From Planctomycetota bacterium (GTDB taxonomy: Bacteria > Planctomycetota > Phycisphaerae > Phycisphaerales > Phycisphaeraceae), in the NCBI GenBank assembly GCA_024279865.1, contig JAJRRC010000055.1:1-35214 (forward strand): a stretch of DNA of 35,214 nt, given 5' to 3'. The position numbers were made by a program, and so were the translations under genes. Positions 1-8,110 of this stretch are shown here, in pieces. Under the pieces are notes generated by a model. The model ran no database searches and had not been told where the DNA came from. It saw nothing but the letters and a program-made list of their open reading frames with translations. Numbering within the stretch: the first letter of the stretch is position 1; each line of letters starts with the position of its first letter.

Positions 1-301
1 AGCGTTCGTTTGTGGTAACCTGTCGGTGTGGCATCGTGAGCTCCGGTTAAAGTGACGTTTTAAGCAACCTCAATTTACCAGACTCACGATGTCATGCTTT
101 TAGCCCCTGGTGTTGCGCTTCGGAATTGAATCCACCTGATTGTTTCGTTGGCGGTTTGGGCTGTGAGGGGCATGGCGGGCTTCCTTCTGAAAAATAGAGC
201 TTCTTACACGGGTTTTGATTGTGTGTATTTTTTTTTCTGTGCATAGTAGAGAACAATCTTTACAATAGGACGATATTGACAATTTTAAATCAAGGGCAAT
301 T
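1..301. other. Gene-free stretch upstream of the AraC-family gene
   Basis: No convincing coding sequence is visible; the short minus-strand frame at 100-282 has no family features. The only structure seen is a pair of inverted 9-bp arms, CATCGTGAG (32-40) and CTCACGATG (83-91). The arms are 42 bp apart and might form a weak stem or bracket an operator. A purine-rich AAGGG at 292-296 is a plausible ribosome binding site for the ATG at 305. Confidence 0.4.
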
Positions 302-304
302 GTG

Positions 305-1306
305 ATGACCAGCCAGGAACAGGTGACTCAGCTTCGAGCGAAGCAGGTGCTAGGTGGCCCACAGATGGGGTTAAGTGTTCGCAAGCATCGGCTGCGTGGC
401 TCCATTGAGACGTACGATCATGATTTTGTGCTATTGGTGATTGTTTGCAGCGGTGGCGGCAAGCATCACACGACGGCTGGGGGGCGTCTTTTGAAGCGGG
501 GAGATGTCTTTGTCTTGCGGCCGGGGTTGTGGCATGCGTATGACCATTGCAAAAACATGGTCCTTTACAACTGTTGTCTGGCGATGGATCTACTTGAACG
601 CCAGTTGGGTTGGCTTCGCAATGACCCGATGCTCAATACCCTTTTACTTGGATCATTTGAAGGGCAAGGCAAGTCCGCAGGAGCTGGGAGGGTTCCATCC
701 AGAATTGCCGGGGCTTCCGGGGGAACCGGGGGGACCGGGGGGACCGGGGGGACCGGGGGAGCTTCCGGGGGGGGGATTGTTTCGTTTCGGTTGTCTGAGC
801 GGGTGACTGGGCAGTGTGAACAATATTTAGAAAAGCTGAATCGGTTGGAAAAAAACTTGGTTGCTGAGAGGCAAGTTGATCGGCTGGGCTATTTGTTACT
901 GTTGCTTGGCGAACTTCAACGTCACAGGCCCGTGGGCAAGCAGTCACCTGCACCTTCACCCCAGCATTATCACCATGCGGTGATTGATGGGATTGCTTTG
1001 ATAGAACAGTATTTTGATCGAGATTGGACGTTGTCTGAATTGGCAAAGAAGTTGTATGTCGCCAAGTCTTATTTGGTTCGTTTGTTCAAAGCTCAAACGG
1101 GTTTGTCTCCGATGGCTTATCTGGCTCGTTACCGATCCGAGCGGGCGGCAGCTTTTCTTTTGCGAACGAATTTGAGCATGACGCAGATCGCTCAAAAAAC
1201 AGGTTGGCCTGATCCGAACTATTTTGCTCGCCGTTTCAAAACACATTTTGGTGTCAGTCCCAGTGCCTATCGGACAAGACACGCTCATACAGCGGATCAA
1301 GTTTGA
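305..1306 (+). CDS. AraC/XylS-family transcriptional regulator with cupin-like sensor domain
   Basis: This is a DNA-binding transcription regulator, probably sensing a small ligand such as a sugar. The N-terminal part (about residues 15-100) reads as an AraC-type cupin: a GGGKHHTT stretch, then GDVFVLRPGLWHAY, as in RhaS/AraC arm domains. The C-terminal part (about 222-327) holds the two helix-turn-helix motifs, with LSELAKKLYVAKSYLVRLFK in the first and MTQIAQKTGW followed by NYFARRFK and GVSPSAYR in the second. Between them, residues about 137-157 are a Gly-rich linker encoded by a tandem repeat (713-775), not expected in the family. A GTG at 302 directly precedes ATG at 305; the ATG sits 8 nt after AAGGG and is preferred. 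The target and ligand are unknown, and the gene stands alone. Confidence 0.88.
   Translation: MTSQEQVTQLRAKQVLGGPQMGLSVRKHRLRGSIETYDHDFVLLVIVCSGGGKHHTTAGGRLLKRGDVFVLRPGLWHAYDHCKNMVLYNCCLAMDLLERQLGWLRNDPMLNTLLLGSFEGQGKSAGAGRVPSRIAGASGGTGGTGGTGGTGGASGGGIVSFRLSERVTGQCEQYLEKLNRLEKNLVAERQVDRLGYLLLLLGELQRHRPVGKQSPAPSPQHYHHAVIDGIALIEQYFDRDWTLSELAKKLYVAKSYLVRLFKAQTGLSPMAYLARYRSERAAAFLLRTNLSMTQIAQKTGWPDPNYFARRFKTHFGVSPSAYRTRHAHTADQV
713..775 (+). repeat. In-frame G-rich tandem array (12- and 9-nt units) in the araC-like gene
   Basis: The array opens with one GCTTCCGGGGGA unit, continues with four 9-nt units of the form ACCGGGGGR, and closes with another GCTTCCGGGGG unit at 761. It is read as Ala-Ser-Gly-Gly, then four Thr-Gly-Gly, then Ala-Ser-Gly-Gly. 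Every unit length is a multiple of three, so the reading frame is kept. It belongs to the same family as the arrays at 2915, 8011, 17411, 19497 and 20628. Confidence 0.85.
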
Positions 1307-1542
1307 AACGCCTAAAAGGGGGGCTAGCGGGGTTGAGAGGGCCGTTGCCTTGCTTTGGTTCTTGACAAATTACCAGGAGTTTTTATCGTCTTATTTGGAT
1401 GAAAGACGCTTGGGTGCCAAGTGTGAAAAAACGAGGGTGAATCCAAAGTGTTCGCTGGGGCATGGGCGTTGATTTGATTGGCCCAGAGGCGAATCAAGGC
1501 AGAGGGTCGGGGGTGACCCTGGGGGAGAACTTTGGATGAGCG

Positions 1543-2235
1543 TTGAAGCGTTGGCATGCGTTTACTTTGATTGAGCTTCTGGTGGTGCTATCAATCATCG
1601 CGCTGCTGATCGGTCTACTGATGCCAGCCTTGGCCTCGGCACGACAGACAGCCCGCCAATTAAAAGGCACGACTCAGGTGCGTGGCATTCACATGGGCCT
1701 CGTTCTGTTCGCTCAATCCAATAATACCTACTATCCCGGTTGTACAAGCTATGGCAAAGTCACGCAGCCAACCGTGGAGCAACGATTTTCCCTGCTTCTC
1801 GAACAACAGTATTTTCCTGGAACCTACCTGGTCAGCCCCGCAGAACAACGAGACGCCTGGGTGAATGGCCCGGTGACAACCGATCACTATTCCTACTCAT
1901 TGCTCATGGTCAGTGCTTCTAACAGCGGCACACGTGAACAGCAATGGCGAGATACCCAAGCCAGCAATGCTCCGGTCCTCAGTGATCGAGCCCAAGGCAA
2001 TTTGGCTGGCATCAAATCCATTCACACCAATCCACTGGTTAACGCAACAGACTGGATCGGAAGCGTGGCCTGGAACGACAACCATGTGACCTTTGAGGCA
2101 GATCATCTGGTCTTCTCACAACTGGGTTCTCATGCGTTTGACCTAGACAACCTCTTTGAAGATGAAGCCGGTCTGGGTGTCGCAGGCAACAATGCCGTGA
2201 TGGTCTGGTCAGGTGCGACAGGCATTGTGGATTAG
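1543..2235 (+). CDS. Type II secretion/type IV pilus-like pseudopilin
   Basis: The product is a 230-residue prepilin-like protein. After a short basic leader (MKRWHA) comes the class III signal FTLIELLVV with Glu at +5 and a hydrophobic helix to about residue 30. A prepilin peptidase would cut before Phe; the -1 residue is Ala rather than the classical Gly, as is frequent in planctomycete pseudopilins. The rest is an unclassified soluble domain containing TTDHYSYSL and a C-terminal DNHVTFEADHL segment. The start must be the TTG at 1543: an in-frame TGA lies at 1537-1539, and an ATG at 1536 is in another frame and soon stops. GGGGGAGAA at 1521-1529 is a possible ribosome binding site. There are no secretion-machinery neighbours. 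Its substrate or assembly partner is unknown. Confidence 0.85.
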   Translation: MKRWHAFTLIELLVVLSIIALLIGLLMPALASARQTARQLKGTTQVRGIHMGLVLFAQSNNTYYPGCTSYGKVTQPTVEQRFSLLLEQQYFPGTYLVSPAEQRDAWVNGPVTTDHYSYSLLMVSASNSGTREQQWRDTQASNAPVLSDRAQGNLAGIKSIHTNPLVNATDWIGSVAWNDNHVTFEADHLVFSQLGSHAFDLDNLFEDEAGLGVAGNNAVMVWSGATGIVD

Positions 2236-2374
2236 AGCAATTTGCGTCAATAAATTTTACTTGTATTGCCCCCCCGGATGCCCCCCGGGCGCGTCCGGGA
2301 CGCAAGTATGCTTTCTGCTATTTTTACACGATCAACAAAATGACCCGTGAAGATGATTGACGCAAATTGCTCTA
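2233..2374. mobile_element. 142-bp MITE-like element with perfect 19-bp terminal inverted repeats
   Basis: TAGAGCAATTTGCGTCAAT (2233-2251) is matched exactly by its reverse complement at 2356-2374. The 104-bp core has no coding capacity and carries a G/C-rich repeat cluster. If the outer TA is a target-site duplication, the layout fits a non-autonomous element mobilised by an IS630/Tc1-mariner-type transposase (inference). The left end forms the TAG stop of the pseudopilin gene. The element lies between two convergent genes, so a terminator-like hairpin role is the alternative. Confidence 0.6.
2269..2303. repeat. Intergenic G/C-rich repeat cluster inside the inverted-repeat element
   Basis: Two to three degenerate units of the CCCCCGGA(A/T)GC type occur here (GCCCCCCCGGAT then GCCCCCCGGGC). 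They are followed by a perfect 13-nt palindrome, GCGTCCGGGACGC, at 2291-2303. The following CAAGTATGCTT resembles, in inverted orientation, a stretch near 12844. Relation to the dodecamer arrays inside genes is by eye. Confidence 0.55.
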
Positions 2375-2464
2375 GCCGCACGCTAACAGCGTCCCCGGGG
2401 GCGCGTCTGCGAATATACAGAAAATGCGACAGGTGGTTTTATGACGCTCTAGGCTGTCGACGGG

Positions 2465-3634
2465 TCAGGTTTTTAATGTTTGTAAAATGAATGCCGTGAC
2501 TGGGATGTAAATCACCACCGGCAGCCATGCGGTGGCTACGGGATTGAGCCATTCTATTTGGGTATTTTGCATGACCAGCCCCATGGACCATGCTCCTAAG
2601 CATAGCCCAGCAGCCTTGACTGCTTGGAACATCATGTTGGTTGGTTCACGAGGCATAAAAAAAGTCAGACCCATCGCCAGCACAAGCATATTCAAGACCA
2701 ATTGGCTCATGCGGCTGTGCATGATCTGGCGAACATGACGGGTATCGACTTGGCTGTGTGAGAGTAGTTTTCGCAACTGCCTGATACTTAAAAACCCCAG
2801 ATAATTGGAGGCTTGGCTGGCTTGGATGACGGTGGGGGTGAGGTCTGAAGCTACAAAGTTAACTTCGTGAGAAGCTTGGTTGTTGGAACTTTTGCTGGGG
2901 GCATTTTTTTGGGCGCTTCCGGGGGGGCTTCCGGGGGCACTTCCGGGGGGGCGAGGGCTGGTCATGAGATAGCCTTCGGTCAAGTCCCAGCCTTTGCGTT
3001 GTTCGTCCCACATGCCTTGGCTGGCCACGATGCGATTGATTGTTTGTCCGGCTTCATTGCGACGGAGGATGACAATATCCATCAGCATAAATTGGTCACG
3101 GGTTGCGGTAAAATCTCCTGCACAGAACAGTTGTCCTTGTCCGTCTGCCATAAAGTAAATGGGCCTTGCTTGTTGATTGGGTTTTTTCAAGTCGGCTTTG
3201 CTTCGTGAGAGCTTCGAGGCCAAGGGTGGCAATAGAAATTCTTGGTCCAGCACGGTCAGAAAGTTCAATGCAAACCCTACCAATAAGACGGGTAGTGCAA
3301 TGCGGTACATGCTGATACCGCTGCTGAGCATGGCTGTCAGTTCTCGTGACCGGGCGAGGCCTGCAAAGGTAAAGCCCGCCGCCCCCAACGCGATGATTCC
3401 TGAGAAGACGGCATAGAGCATCAATTGCATGGGGCCGTCATAGTCAAAAATCGACCAGAGGGTCCACCCCAAGGTGCTGCCTCCGAGTTCTGAGGCGAGT
3501 CGTTCACCTGCACCGACGTATTCATCAAGGTCCAGCAGGACACTGCCGATTACCATTAAAATACTTAACACCACCAATAGGATGACGAAGTTAAGCAGGT
3601 AAGTTCGGACGATGTAGCGATCAAGTAAGGTCAT
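2465..3634 (-). CDS. lptG: LptF/LptG (YjgP/YjgQ) family permease, LptG-like
   Basis: This is an inner-membrane subunit of the transporter that extracts lipopolysaccharide or a similar glycolipid and sends it to the outer membrane, working with an LptB ATPase not present here. It opens MTLLDRYIVRTYLLNF, typical of the family, with a helix at about 12-32 and further helices near 65-125. Then comes a periplasmic domain and three C-terminal helices (from about 310, ending AFILQTLKT). A SGISMYRIALP segment is the conserved cytoplasmic loop. Length 389 is normal. It starts 4 nt after the stop of the upstream lptF-like gene, so the two are one operon. Residues about 229-240 (PGSAPGSPPGSA) come from a dodecamer array, placed in the periplasmic part. 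Which paralogue is F or G is uncertain. Confidence 0.85.
   Translation of the reverse strand: MTLLDRYIVRTYLLNFVILLVVLSILMVIGSVLLDLDEYVGAGERLASELGGSTLGWTLWSIFDYDGPMQLMLYAVFSGIIALGAAGFTFAGLARSRELTAMLSSGISMYRIALPVLLVGFALNFLTVLDQEFLLPPLASKLSRSKADLKKPNQQARPIYFMADGQGQLFCAGDFTATRDQFMLMDIVILRRNEAGQTINRIVASQGMWDEQRKGWDLTEGYLMTSPRPPGSAPGSPPGSAQKNAPSKSSNNQASHEVNFVASDLTPTVIQASQASNYLGFLSIRQLRKLLSHSQVDTRHVRQIMHSRMSQLVLNMLVLAMGLTFFMPREPTNMMFQAVKAAGLCLGAWSMGLVMQNTQIEWLNPVATAWLPVVIYIPVTAFILQTLKT
2915..2950. repeat. Three tandem dodecamers inside the lptG-like gene
   Basis: The units GCTTCCGGGGGG, GCTTCCGGGGGC and ACTTCCGGGGGG lie head to tail on the plus strand. They are read antisense by the gene as Pro-Gly-Ser-(Ala/Pro) repeats. 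This is the cleanest example of the unit in the window. Confidence 0.9.
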
Positions 3635-3638
3635 GGTT

Positions 3639-5318
3639 TTAGTTGCGTGGTTGGGATAATTTCCAGCCTAGGAAGAAGAACGTGCCAAGCAAGATCAAGT
3701 TGCCTGACCAGATTGCGGTAATGCCCATAAATGTATTGTGGTCCATACTGACAAGGATGCTGTTACAGGACCGGGTGATGATGACTGCGATGGCAGTCAG
3801 CAAAAAGTTCCAGAAAAAGATGACCAGCGGCATTTTCCCTTGCAGTTGGACGGTCAACATTGCACTGATCAATAGAACCAGTAAGCATCCCATCGATGAT
3901 GCAGAGCGTTGATGTCGCAAGGCTTGAATCTTGCGGCCCAGACGTTGCAATTCATTACGCAGCTCTTGTGCTTGGCTTTGAATGATCTGATGACTGGGAT
4001 ATTGATGAATCGCTTGATCATACAGATCAAACACCGGCCAATTGTTCAACTGGGACATCAGGGGGGCAGACCATCGCAAGGGTGAAATCGGGGGCATTTG
4101 GGCGTGCTGGGTAATTCTGCCAACCCGGCGAAGGTCTTTGACCTGTGAGATTCCAAGGTCAATGGAGAGATTCATGGTGTCTTTGTCAAAGCGGATTCGA
4201 AGCAGGCCTGTTTGTGACGTGGTTTGTGTGAGAGGTTTGCCTTCGAGGTAGAAGTCCACTTGGATTGGCTGTTGGTCGGTGGCGAGTAATTCCAAGTCGT
4301 CTCCCACGCGACGAACGCCACCAGCGCGCAGGGCATAGGTGTGTTGATCGGTGATTCCCAAGAGGGAAACAATGCCTTTGCCTTCGGAGTCATTGATGGC
4401 TTGTTCTATTTGAAGCATGACTTTTTCGCGGGCCATGGAGGCACTCATTTTGGTTTTGAGCCGCAGGATACCTAGCGAAATTTCGGGGGTGTTTTCTAAT
4501 TTTCGTAATTGGGCTGCACTTTTAAAACGCAGTCGACTACTAAAGGGGTTGGGCATGGGGATTAGATGTTCAGCATCGGTGGCATGTCCCCAAGGCTCTT
4601 TTGAGTTGCCGCTGTAATGGGTGATATTGCGAAGGCGTAGCGTGATCCAGGATTGATCGTTTTGGCGATACAGCAGCAGGTCCGCACGCTCCGCGGTGGA
4701 ATGACGGCGCAAGCGTCCATCATCATCAAGCTGGCCTAGAGCCACGCCACGGAGCATGACCAGTCGTTGAGGCTTGATGTCGCTGTCAGCGGCTCCCATG
4801 TCGCCTTCCTGGAGTCCCAAGGCTTCGACTTTGTCTGCATAGACCACATGCTGGCCCATGCGAAAGGTATGATCCTTACGTAGTTTGGAAACGACAATCC
4901 CCACGACGTCTGATTGGATGGTTTTGGCTGCCAGCAATGAAAACTCAGGAATGACCCAACTGCTCAGCAAAAACATAATGGCTGTGAGAGCCAGCCCCAA
5001 GAACGCCACCGGGGCAAAAATAAGCCTCGTACTCATGCCGCTGACCAGACAGGCGGTGATTTCGTTGTCTGAAGCGAGCCGATGAAACAGCAGTGTGCCC
5101 GCAAATGCCGCGGCAAAGGGCAATGCTACATCCAGAATCGTCGGCGCACTGAGCAAAATGAATTTAATCAGCGTCAACGGCCCAACTTGGCCTTCAGACA
5201 AGGGCTTGACCGCCACCGCCACAGCGATCACCACGACCAAGATGCCCAGTGACATGGTCAGTAGCTTTAGCAGTTCTTTGAGGATGTGGCGGTACAACGT
5301 CCAAGGCATATCGCCCAT
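3639..5318 (-). CDS. lptF: LptF/LptG (YjgP/YjgQ) family permease, LptF-like, enlarged
   Basis: This is the partner permease of the downstream lptG-like gene for lipopolysaccharide-type export. N-terminal helices lie at about 16-38, 50-75 and 100-125, with the family loop LVSGMSTRLIF. A large periplasmic region with the beta-jellyroll-like part spans about 130-455. A basic, coiled-coil-prone segment (SQAQELRNELQRLGRKIQAL) precedes three helices reaching the C-terminus at 559. Enterobacterial LptF is about 366 residues, so the periplasmic region is markedly enlarged. The extra size is seen; its role is unknown. ATG at 5318 is taken as the start; a second Met lies three codons in. It is transcribed divergently from the cytochrome gene at 5371. 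Confidence 0.8.
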   Translation of the reverse strand: MGDMPWTLYRHILKELLKLLTMSLGILVVVIAVAVAVKPLSEGQVGPLTLIKFILLSAPTILDVALPFAAAFAGTLLFHRLASDNEITACLVSGMSTRLIFAPVAFLGLALTAIMFLLSSWVIPEFSLLAAKTIQSDVVGIVVSKLRKDHTFRMGQHVVYADKVEALGLQEGDMGAADSDIKPQRLVMLRGVALGQLDDDGRLRRHSTAERADLLLYRQNDQSWITLRLRNITHYSGNSKEPWGHATDAEHLIPMPNPFSSRLRFKSAAQLRKLENTPEISLGILRLKTKMSASMAREKVMLQIEQAINDSEGKGIVSLLGITDQHTYALRAGGVRRVGDDLELLATDQQPIQVDFYLEGKPLTQTTSQTGLLRIRFDKDTMNLSIDLGISQVKDLRRVGRITQHAQMPPISPLRWSAPLMSQLNNWPVFDLYDQAIHQYPSHQIIQSQAQELRNELQRLGRKIQALRHQRSASSMGCLLVLLISAMLTVQLQGKMPLVIFFWNFLLTAIAVIITRSCNSILVSMDHNTFMGITAIWSGNLILLGTFFFLGWKLSQPRN

Positions 5319-5370
5319 AGCTTAAGTTCGTCTGTACAATGTTGCCAACACCCTCCCAAGGAAGAACCCG

Positions 5371-6159
5371 ATGCGTTTGTTGCTGGCTTGTTTTTTTATG
5401 CTTTTTTGTAGTGTCGTTACGGCTGAGGAGCCGGCTGGTCAGGTTTTGAAAATTTTGAAAAAACGCTGCGTAGCTTGCCATGGATCAGTGTTGGCTCATC
5501 CAAAGGGCAAGTTTGGGCATATTACCGATTTACCTCGATTGGTCACGGAGCCTCAGTTTCTGGTGCCTGGGAAGCCGTTGGAATCGGAAATGTTTTTGTT
5601 GATGAGTGAAGCGGAGATGCCGCCTCGCAAATCCAGCTCTGCTCCGATGCCCAAAGCCGAAATCAAGGTGATTGAAGATTGGATCATTGCCGGGACGCCG
5701 ATCCCAGAGGATTGGTTGGCTGGGGCCGGGGGTGGGGGTGGGGCTCGAACGTCGTCATGGCGTGTTGTCTTGGCGGGGTGGATGGGAAAGCTACATCCGT
5801 TTGTGATTCATTTTCCCATTGGCCTGATCGTGGTGGTGGCATTGGTGCAAGGGTTTTGTCATAAAGAACGTACCAGTGGGATGATCCGTTATGGCTTGCG
5901 TTTTGGGGCAGCCGGTGCGGTGGGGGCTGCGATGACCGGCTGGTGCTGGGCGTTATCCGTGGATGCCAGTGAGACACTGACCCGCCACCGTTGGATTGGC
6001 GTGGCGACAGCGATTCTCTGTGTGGGCTTGGTCATCCTTGAAAAGTACAGACAACAGCATCCCCGCTGGTTTGGCGTTTTGTTGTGGGTGACCACCATTT
6101 TGGTTTTAATTGTGGGTCATCTGGGAGGCGAGCTGGTGCATGGCCCGTTTTTTGGCTAG
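5371..6159 (+). CDS. Membrane c-type cytochrome fused to DUF2231
   Basis: An N-terminal signal peptide (about 1-18) is followed by a small haem c domain with CVACH at 33-37 and a possible Met ligand in AEMPP near 83, resembling planctomycete-type cytochromes. A Gly-rich stretch near 120 leads to a DUF2231 membrane domain: KLHPFVIHFPIG near 140, four helices, and a closing GHLGGELVHG. HPFVIHF and HLGGxxVHG are the family's conserved His motifs. The protein is probably a periplasm-facing electron-transfer or haem-related membrane protein; its partner is unknown. AAGGAAG a few nt before ATG 5371 is a good ribosome binding site, and TACAAT at 5335-5340 may be the -10 box. It is divergent from lptF and ends 16 bp from the convergent phosphatase gene. 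Confidence 0.82.
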   Translation: MRLLLACFFMLFCSVVTAEEPAGQVLKILKKRCVACHGSVLAHPKGKFGHITDLPRLVTEPQFLVPGKPLESEMFLLMSEAEMPPRKSSSAPMPKAEIKVIEDWIIAGTPIPEDWLAGAGGGGGARTSSWRVVLAGWMGKLHPFVIHFPIGLIVVVALVQGFCHKERTSGMIRYGLRFGAAGAVGAAMTGWCWALSVDASETLTRHRWIGVATAILCVGLVILEKYRQQHPRWFGVLLWVTTILVLIVGHLGGELVHGPFFG

Positions 6160-6175
6160 AAGCAAAGCTTTTACC

Positions 6176-7465
6176 TTACCCCGCGGCACTCAAAACCTGG
6201 CTTTTACCTTGCTCATACAGGGCCGCTGCCTCAGCAGCCTTTTTCTCTCGCACACTCAGCCAGACCACACTTAAATCATCGCGTTGATTCAAAGAGCCTG
6301 CCTGATTGTCCAGTTTCATGGCCAGGTGTTCCATGGCAACCTCAGAAGGAATGTTTCCAAGTTTGATAAATTCCTCTTCATAATGCGTATTGGCCAGGTC
6401 GCCCGCTTGATCGTCGGCACCATCGCCTTGGGGGAAGGCCAGTTCAAATCCATCGCTGTAGAACATCACGCGATCACCCGGATGAAGTTGATACGTCAGG
6501 TCTTCATAGACTTCTTCATCAAAGACGCCGAGCATGGCCCCTTCGGGTTTGAGCCATTGGGGTTCACCACGATGACGCAGCAACAGTGGATAGGGATGCC
6601 CCGCCCGTGCGACAGTCAATTCCAGTGTTTTGCGATTGAGAATGCCATAACAGGCCGTGGCAAAACGAATTTGTTCGGTGGGTTGGTTAGCTAGGTCCAC
6701 GTTGAGTTGTCCCAGTGCTTCGGCAGGCGAGATGATCCGGTAGCCTCGTTGGGCTTGGGGGTCTGCTGCTTTGGTTCGCAGGGATCGTTTGATGTACATG
6801 GTCATCAAGGCTGCTGGCACGCCATGTCCCACCGCATCAGCCAAGAAAAATCCAACATGATCTTCATCCAGCCGCATCACATCATAGATGTCGCCGCTGA
6901 CATAGCTGGCAGGTCGAAAGAGAATTTGGAAGCTGCATTCAGGTAGATCAGGCAATGTATGCGGGAGAAATTCTCGTTGAAGCTGGGCTGCGAGCCGCAA
7001 TTCTTCATCAATTTTGCCCATTTGATCACACAGGCCCCCTTGGTGTGCCTGGAGATAGCGGATTTCAGATCGCAAATGCTCTAGCACTTCACTTTGAGAC
7101 CAAAGCGTACGCAAAATCGCACACAACGCGGTGGGGGGGGCGCCCGGAGGCCCGATCACAATGCCCGCTTGATAGGTAGAGCCTGGGCCAGCGATTTCAT
7201 GCGAACGGGTCAGCATGATCGGAATTTCTCGTTCTTGAAGTTTGGCGATGGCCGCTGAAAAGTTAGCAGCACCAAATTGATCAAGAATGATCCAAGCCGT
7301 TCCCGTACGGTCGCGGTGCTGTTCATTGGCCAAGAATTGGTCTAGCGTGAGGTTTTTTACTTCAGGCCGTTCTTCATTATGCCAGCAAGACAAGACACCG
7401 TTGGTTAAAAAGGCGCTTTGCGAAGTGGGGCGTGATTCGAGAATCGTCAATTTTTTGACAGGCAT
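6176..7465 (-). CDS. SpoIIE/RsbU-type PP2C serine phosphatase
   Basis: This is a serine/threonine phosphatase of the PPM group that usually acts on an anti-sigma-factor antagonist. The catalytic domain fills the C-terminal two-thirds: QLQREFLP, YVSGDIYD, DAVGHGVPAALM, ARAGHPYPLLL, FYSDGFE and a final QRDDLSVVWL. These carry the metal-binding Asp residues. The first ~120 residues look like a degenerate receiver-type or other alpha/beta sensor domain (KKLTILESR at its start, IMLTRSHE later), followed by a short coiled linker. Met at 7465 is chosen because it begins the domain-like sequence; the frame stays open to 7555 but adds a basic stretch without similarity. No anti-sigma factor or STAS gene is adjacent, so the target is unknown. 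Confidence 0.85.
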   Translation of the reverse strand: MPVKKLTILESRPTSQSAFLTNGVLSCWHNEERPEVKNLTLDQFLANEQHRDRTGTAWIILDQFGAANFSAAIAKLQEREIPIMLTRSHEIAGPGSTYQAGIVIGPPGAPPTALCAILRTLWSQSEVLEHLRSEIRYLQAHQGGLCDQMGKIDEELRLAAQLQREFLPHTLPDLPECSFQILFRPASYVSGDIYDVMRLDEDHVGFFLADAVGHGVPAALMTMYIKRSLRTKAADPQAQRGYRIISPAEALGQLNVDLANQPTEQIRFATACYGILNRKTLELTVARAGHPYPLLLRHRGEPQWLKPEGAMLGVFDEEVYEDLTYQLHPGDRVMFYSDGFELAFPQGDGADDQAGDLANTHYEEEFIKLGNIPSEVAMEHLAMKLDNQAGSLNQRDDLSVVWLSVREKKAAEAAALYEQGKSQVLSAAG

Positions 7466-7573
7466 GAAGACCAATCGCAATAAAAGTTTACGCGAATGCT
7501 TCTTCGTGAAAGTCCCCCAGCAAGATCCTGCTAAGTACCCAACACGTGATAACATTCACTGTGCATACAACTA

Positions 7574-8110
7574 TTAAAGCTTATCGGATGACCGAACCCG
7601 CTTCTTAAGGCGGGTGAGCGGCAACTTTACCTTTTGCCCCGGTTTAAGAGAAAGCTGTTTCAAAGTCCCACCCGCCAGCTCAATGACAAACTGTGCAGGC
7701 CAGCCGCTGCGATAAGCGGTGAGCTGGGCATCAAGCCGGTCATAAGGCTCCCTCGGCATGTGAGCCATGGAAACAATCTCCCCGCCAGGTCCGAGAAAAA
7801 GGATGTCCAGTGACACCAAACACCGACGCATCACAAAGGTTCGCTCTGCTGCATTTTCAAAAACAAACAACATTCCACCATCAGACGCAATCGAATCTCG
7901 ATCACTGAGTCCCTGATAACGGGCTGCACCATCAAGAGCCAGTTCCAGCGTAAACCACCGGCCATCAAGTTGAACTTGAACCGTCTTTTCTAAAAGTTCA
8001 GCCGTGGGGGCGCATCCGGGGACGCATCCAGAGATGCTTCCAGTGGCCAGCCCGCCCAGGCAGACCAGCCAAAAACAGGCCAGCGTCCTTTTTAAGAATC
8101 GTGAAGCCAT
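7574..8110 (-). CDS. DUF192 family lipoprotein
   Basis: The product is a small exported protein of the DUF192 family (beta-rich fold, function not established). A signal peptide with hydrophobic core at about 10-22 ends in a lipobox-like Ile-Ser-Gly-Cys at 26-29, so it is probably lipid-anchored. The mature domain shows family features: LALDGAARYQGLSDRDSI, GGMLFVFE, FVMRRCLVSLDILFLG and FVIELAGG. Its first 18 nt overlap the end of gluQ, so the two are translationally coupled. Residues about 22-34, including the lipobox, are encoded by a degenerate copy of the dodecamer array. The basic tail (RLKKRVRSSDKL) is unremarkable. Confidence 0.83.
   Translation of the reverse strand: MASRFLKRTLACFWLVCLGGLATGSISGCVPGCAPTAELLEKTVQVQLDGRWFTLELALDGAARYQGLSDRDSIASDGGMLFVFENAAERTFVMRRCLVSLDILFLGPGGEIVSMAHMPREPYDRLDAQLTAYRSGWPAQFVIELAGGTLKQLSLKPGQKVKLPLTRLKKRVRSSDKL
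8011..8046. repeat. Degenerate dodecamer array over the lipobox codons
   Basis: Three 12-nt units lie head to tail on the plus strand: CGCATCCGGGGA, CGCATCCAGAGA and TGCTTCCAGTGG. The gene reads the complement as Gly-Ser-Ile-Ser-Gly-Cys-Val-Pro-Gly-Cys-Ala-Pro. They look like an eroded version of the arrays at 2915 and 19497. Confidence 0.6.

Noticed and set aside
100-282. 60-codon minus-strand open frame upstream of the AraC-family gene
   Set aside because: No family features or ribosome binding site, and the composition is that of an intergenic region.
713-775. Tandem array considered as a CRISPR or minisatellite-only feature
   Set aside because: Units are 9-12 nt without spacers, so it is not CRISPR. 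The recurrence of the unit at other loci makes it more than a local slippage tract.
633-1046. 137-codon minus-strand frame opposite the araC-like gene
   Set aside because: It is the shadow of the real gene; its Pro/Arg repeats are just the Gly-rich array read backwards.
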